This document shows, one piece after another, positions 60,499-64,000 of a DNA stretch of 64,000 bases. The notes under the pieces were generated by a model. That model saw nothing but the letters and a program-made list of their open reading frames with translations, was not told the origin of the DNA and made no database searches. This stretch comes from Bacillota bacterium. Its GTDB lineage: Bacteria > Bacillota > UBA4882 > UBA8346. Positions within the stretch are counted from its first letter, which is position 1, and every line of letters begins with the position of its first letter. The position numbers and the translations under genes are program-made. The stretch covers positions 19,798 to 83,797 of the forward strand of contig JARKQY010000021.1 of the NCBI GenBank assembly GCA_029974635.1. Reading direction: 5' to 3'.

Positions 60499-63400
60499 GT
60501 GAAAAGTTTTCGAAGTGTTTTGCGGGCAATGATGCCTGTGTTTATGCTGGTAGTGGTTTTGGGTTCAATTTTTTTCTATGGCATGGAAAAGACTGTCTTT
60601 GCCGAAGCACCATATTTAATGTCGTTAAACCGTCCGGTATATGCGTCGTCGGCTGACGGAGGAAGCACCGCTGATAAAGCGGTGGACGGCGATGTCGCCT
60701 CAATGTGGGGCAGCAAATGGGGAGTTGATCCGCAATGGATTTATATTGATCTGGGCGCTTCCGCAAATATCACCCAGGTTAAGATACAGTGGGAGAATGC
60801 CTATGCCATTGCCTATCAAATCCAAGTTTGCAATGATGAATTCTCATGGAATACGGTTTATGCAACCACAACCAATAATACGCTTTTAAATGATATTCCT
60901 CTGGCGGCGACGGGCCGTTATATCCGGATTAATATGACGCAACGCGCCTTAACGGCTTATGGTTATGGAATTTATGAATTCCAGGTTTATGGAACCGGAG
61001 GAATCAATCCTCCACCCAAGCAATTAGGCCCGAATGTGGCTCTCGGCCGGCCGGTTACCGCGTCTTCCGTTCAAGTCGCCGACTACATAACACCCGGTTC
61101 CACCAATGCCCAAAATGCAGTGGATGGTGACGCCACTACCCGGTGGGGCTCGGTGGAAAGCGACCCGCAATGGATTTATGTGGATTTGGGAAGCACGCGT
61201 ACTATCGGCCAGGTAACCATTAAATGGGAAGCTGCCTATGGGCGTGCTTATGATATTCAAGTTTCTAACAATGCCGCTAATTGGACCACGGTTTACCGCC
61301 AGTTATACGGTGGTGGCGGCAATGAAAGCATTCCGCTATATACCAGCGGCAGATATCTCCGGATCTATGGAATTGGACGCGGCGAACCTTCCTGGGGCTA
61401 CTCAATATATGAATTGGAGGTTTACGATTACATTTCCGGCGATCCGCAACCCAGTTATACCATACCGTCACTTCCAACCCCGTCTACGGTAACTGTGGGT
61501 TCAGGAAGTTATACTACCAACGATATTACGGTGGCTCAACCGAAATATCCCCGCTACCGTTCCAGTAATATTCAAACCCCGATTCCTTCCAACGATTGGT
61601 GGCAGGGGCTGTTGGTCAATCGTCTCGGCAACGGAATTGTAACTTTGCCGCTAAAGAATAAATTCACTGCGCAAGGCCTAAGCATTTTGACCCCGGGTCC
61701 CGGATGGAGCAATAACGATGGCGGCGCTCAAAATGCTTCCGGTCCGCCCGATATTTTCTTGATGGCCAGCAACATTGTAAATCAACCGGCGACTCGAATC
61801 ACCGGCTACGGTGACTATCACGCCGAGGCTGCATTCAGCGATACCGATACGGTTGACAAGATGAAGGTTACATTCGTGAAAGGATCGCCTTACATATTCG
61901 CAACCTTCAGCGATACCAACTCACCGGAGATTTATTCCACGGTCATTACCCGTTTCTTTGATGATAATAACAATACGATTTTAGCAACCGACGGTTCTTC
62001 AATCACCGCCGATCACATCGGTATTGAGGTTACAAACATTGATGAAGCTAATCCGCCGCATACCTTCACCCGGTATTATGGCGTGTTTGCTCCGGCGGGG
62101 ACAACCTTCCGGAAGGCGGGCTGTAAACTCAAGATGCTTCTGGGCGGCGGCCAGACTTATTTAAGTATTGCCGCACTGCCTTCATACTCCAATTTGAATT
62201 ACATGTATCAACATGGATATGCATTCGTAACCGGAACGCGGGTTGATTACAGTTACAATCAGACCACTTCCCAGGTAACCACCACCTTTACTTCAACAAC
62301 GACCCTGAAACGCAGCGGATTTTCGGCCAATACTTTGATGTGCATGTATCCGCACCATTGGAAGTTGTCGGCTTCATCGGTGACTTCCTTAACTTACCCG
62401 ACGATTCGCGGTATTATGAAGGTCCATGAAGGAAATTCCTTTACCACCGTCGATCGGTTCCACGGTATCGTGCCGCAATTCACCGAACCCAATGGTGCCG
62501 GATATTCAAGGGCAAATGTCCAGTCATATTTGGATGTAATGGACAACCTTTTTGAAGGCCAACTGTTCCAGGATGATCCTTACTGGCAGGGCAAGAAACT
62601 GCATCCTTTAGCCATGGCGCTGCTTATTTCCGACCAGATTGGGGATACTGCCCGGAAACAGCGGTACATTGATCAGTTAAAAACCATTTTAACTGATTGG
62701 TATAGTTATAACCCCGGCGAAACTCAGCATAATTGGTACTATTGTCCGGAATGGGGTACTATGTATGCCAGAACCAGCGGTTTTGGCGGGGCAACCGGTA
62801 TTACGGATCATCATTTCACCAATGGCTACTTTGTTTTTGCATCGGTAATACTGGCAATGTTTGATAATAGCTTCTATAATAATTATAAAGACATGATCGA
62901 ACACTTGATCCGGGACTATGCCAATCCTTCCCGAACCGATCCCATGTATCCGTTCTTCCGGAACTTTGATCCTTATGAAGGCCATTCATGGGCCGGCGGT
63001 TATGCCGATAACGACAGCGGAAACAATCAGGAAGCCGGTGGGGAAGCTTTATTCAGCTGGGCGGCAGAGTTCTTCTGGGGTGTATTGACAGGGAACAATG
63101 CTTACCGGGATGCCGGTATCTGGGGCTTTACCGTTGAGGAAAAAGCCATTGAACAGTATTGGTTCAACTATGATCACGACAATTGGATTCCGGGTTACGT
63201 ACATGGTGTCGCCGGTCAAGTTTACGGGACCGCTTATCTGTATGGAACCTATTTTTCCGGTGACCCCAATTGTATTTACGGCATTCACTGGCTACCGACG
63301 GCCGAATGGCTCACTTACTATGGCCGGGTGCCTTCCAAGGCCGGTGATTTGTATAATTTCTTCTTAAGTGATAAAGGGGGACCGGAAGATGGCTGGCGTC

Positions 63401-64000
63401 ATATTATCTGGCCGTTCCAATCCTTGAGCAATCCGGCGGGCGCTTTGGCCAAGTGGGATTTCAATGCGCTATACAATGACGGTAGTTATAATTATCCGGA
63501 CGGTCAAGGCGGTACGGTTTACGTTTATCCCAATGCGCCGGAAATCTTTAACGTTTATTGGTTCTTGCATAGTATGAACAGTATCGGATTACGAACGATG
63601 GATCTTTATTCGAACAACTGGTCGGCATGTACTTTCTATAAAAATAGCGCCAATAAGTATACCGCAATCATCTGGAATCCTACCAATGCAGCTGTTACTG
63701 TTAACTTCAGCAATACTTCGGGTACGGTGATTGGCAGTAAGTTAGTACCGGCCAAGTCTACCATCTCGGTAGATCCATATAATCCCGGGCAAAATCCGAC
63801 TCCGACCCCGATAATCCCGGCAACTCCGACTCCCACGCCGACGCCGCCTTCCGGTGGGGAAGTTATTGCGCCGATAGTATCGGCTACCGCATTATCAGCC
63901 ATAACGCCGGCTAACGAGTCCTGCGACGGCAGTACGGGAACCCGTTGGGAAAGCGCATCTTCCGATCCCCAGTGGATATACTGGGATCTGGGCAGCAACA
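60499..64000 (+). CDS. Secreted GH81 endo-beta-1,3-glucanase with CBM32 modules (3' end outside window)
   Basis: Open from GTG 60499 to the window end (1167 residues visible, no stop). Order: signal peptide (about 1-36, ending VFA), CBM32/F5-8C module (about 40-170, ASSADGGSTADKAVDGD and PQWIYIDLG), second CBM32 (about 180-310, NAVDGDATTRWGS in part), GH81 (about 340-1090) with IPSNDWWQGLL, ITDHHFTNGYFVFASVILAMFD, GHSWAGGYADNDSGNNQEAGGE in part and YGIHWLPTAEW, a Pro/Thr linker, and a third CBM32 just beginning (DGSTGTRWESASSDPQWIYWDLG in part). The catalytic domain is homologous to the signal-less GH81 at 26258. AAAGGAGGTCAAAGGA precedes the start. Confidence 0.92.
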   Translation, partial: MKSFRSVLRAMMPVFMLVVVLGSIFFYGMEKTVFAEAPYLMSLNRPVYASSADGGSTADKAVDGDVASMWGSKWGVDPQWIYIDLGASANITQVKIQWENAYAIAYQIQVCNDEFSWNTVYATTTNNTLLNDIPLAATGRYIRINMTQRALTAYGYGIYEFQVYGTGGINPPPKQLGPNVALGRPVTASSVQVADYITPGSTNAQNAVDGDATTRWGSVESDPQWIYVDLGSTRTIGQVTIKWEAAYGRAYDIQVSNNAANWTTVYRQLYGGGGNESIPLYTSGRYLRIYGIGRGEPSWGYSIYELEVYDYISGDPQPSYTIPSLPTPSTVTVGSGSYTTNDITVAQPKYPRYRSSNIQTPIPSNDWWQGLLVNRLGNGIVTLPLKNKFTAQGLSILTPGPGWSNNDGGAQNASGPPDIFLMASNIVNQPATRITGYGDYHAEAAFSDTDTVDKMKVTFVKGSPYIFATFSDTNSPEIYSTVITRFFDDNNNTILATDGSSITADHIGIEVTNIDEANPPHTFTRYYGVFAPAGTTFRKAGCKLKMLLGGGQTYLSIAALPSYSNLNYMYQHGYAFVTGTRVDYSYNQTTSQVTTTFTSTTTLKRSGFSANTLMCMYPHHWKLSASSVTSLTYPTIRGIMKVHEGNSFTTVDRFHGIVPQFTEPNGAGYSRANVQSYLDVMDNLFEGQLFQDDPYWQGKKLHPLAMALLISDQIGDTARKQRYIDQLKTILTDWYSYNPGETQHNWYYCPEWGTMYARTSGFGGATGITDHHFTNGYFVFASVILAMFDNSFYNNYKDMIEHLIRDYANPSRTDPMYPFFRNFDPYEGHSWAGGYADNDSGNNQEAGGEALFSWAAEFFWGVLTGNNAYRDAGIWGFTVEEKAIEQYWFNYDHDNWIPGYVHGVAGQVYGTAYLYGTYFSGDPNCIYGIHWLPTAEWLTYYGRVPSKAGDLYNFFLSDKGGPEDGWRHIIWPFQSLSNPAGALAKWDFNALYNDGSYNYPDGQGGTVYVYPNAPEIFNVYWFLHSMNSIGLRTMDLYSNNWSACTFYKNSANKYTAIIWNPTNAAVTVNFSNTSGTVIGSKLVPAKSTISVDPYNPGQNPTPTPIIPATPTPTPTPPSGGEVIAPIVSATALSAITPANESCDGSTGTRWESASSDPQWIYWDLGSN

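Noticed and set aside
1..64000. Prophage, insertion sequences with transposase, CRISPR, tRNA or rRNA
   Set aside because: No coding region with transposase, integrase or phage motifs and no tRNA/rRNA-like sequences were recognised on either strand.

Overview
The window looks like chromosome from a Bacillota (Firmicutes) bacterium. Strong AGGAGG-type ribosome sites precede nearly every gene, TTG and GTG starts are common, GC is moderate, and a SleB-type cell-wall hydrolase, a SecA2-like ATPase and LacI/AraC regulators of a Gram-positive kind are present. A clostridial-type or Hydrogenispora-like lineage is a guess; no rRNA or tRNA is present to settle it.

Region 1 (1-16.1 kb) is mostly housekeeping: the 3' part of a large single-chain purL, an SGNH hydrolase, a tight yhfC-dapA-PAP2 operon, a SleB-like hydrolase, several unrecognised exported or membrane proteins, a CAP-domain lipoprotein, a SecA2-like ATPase and a MATE exporter.

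Region 2 (16.4-64 kb) is one very large polysaccharide-utilisation region aimed mainly at beta-1,3-glucan (laminarin, curdlan or fungal wall type), with chitin, a GH26 substrate and a uronate-containing polymer as side targets. It holds a GH18 chitinase, seven GH16 proteins (one lacking the catalytic acid/base Glu), a cytoplasmic GH30, a cytoplasmic and a secreted GH81, two GH26, a GH3, a GH88/GH105-like hydrolase paired with a BNR-4 (putative lyase) protein, two free-standing secreted CBM4-like proteins, and two sugar ABC permeases. The secreted enzymes carry many appended modules: CBM4-like, CBM6, CBM32, CBM56, a beta-gamma crystallin, fascin-like beta-trefoils and an unrecognised C-terminal module. 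They would cut glucan outside; permeases 55869-57712 would import oligosaccharides (no binding protein or ATPase is seen here); GH30 and signal-less GH81 would finish inside.

Control is by four LacI-family proteins and three AraC-family proteins interspersed among the enzymes. Three of the LacI proteins have an extra C-terminal beta-sandwich of the type normally seen on secreted glycosidases, which is the most unusual observation here. LacI-type palindromes around aaaCGttt occur in most enzyme-gene upstream regions, four of which also share a common promoter block; at least two have terminator-like leader hairpins.

Intergenic DNA is rich in palindromic repeats: two copies of a 117-bp MITE-like element, two copies of a double-hairpin element with compensatory base changes, two copies of a GGATTTACAGGATT-type repeat, and others. 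No transposase, phage gene, CRISPR array, tRNA or rRNA was recognised.
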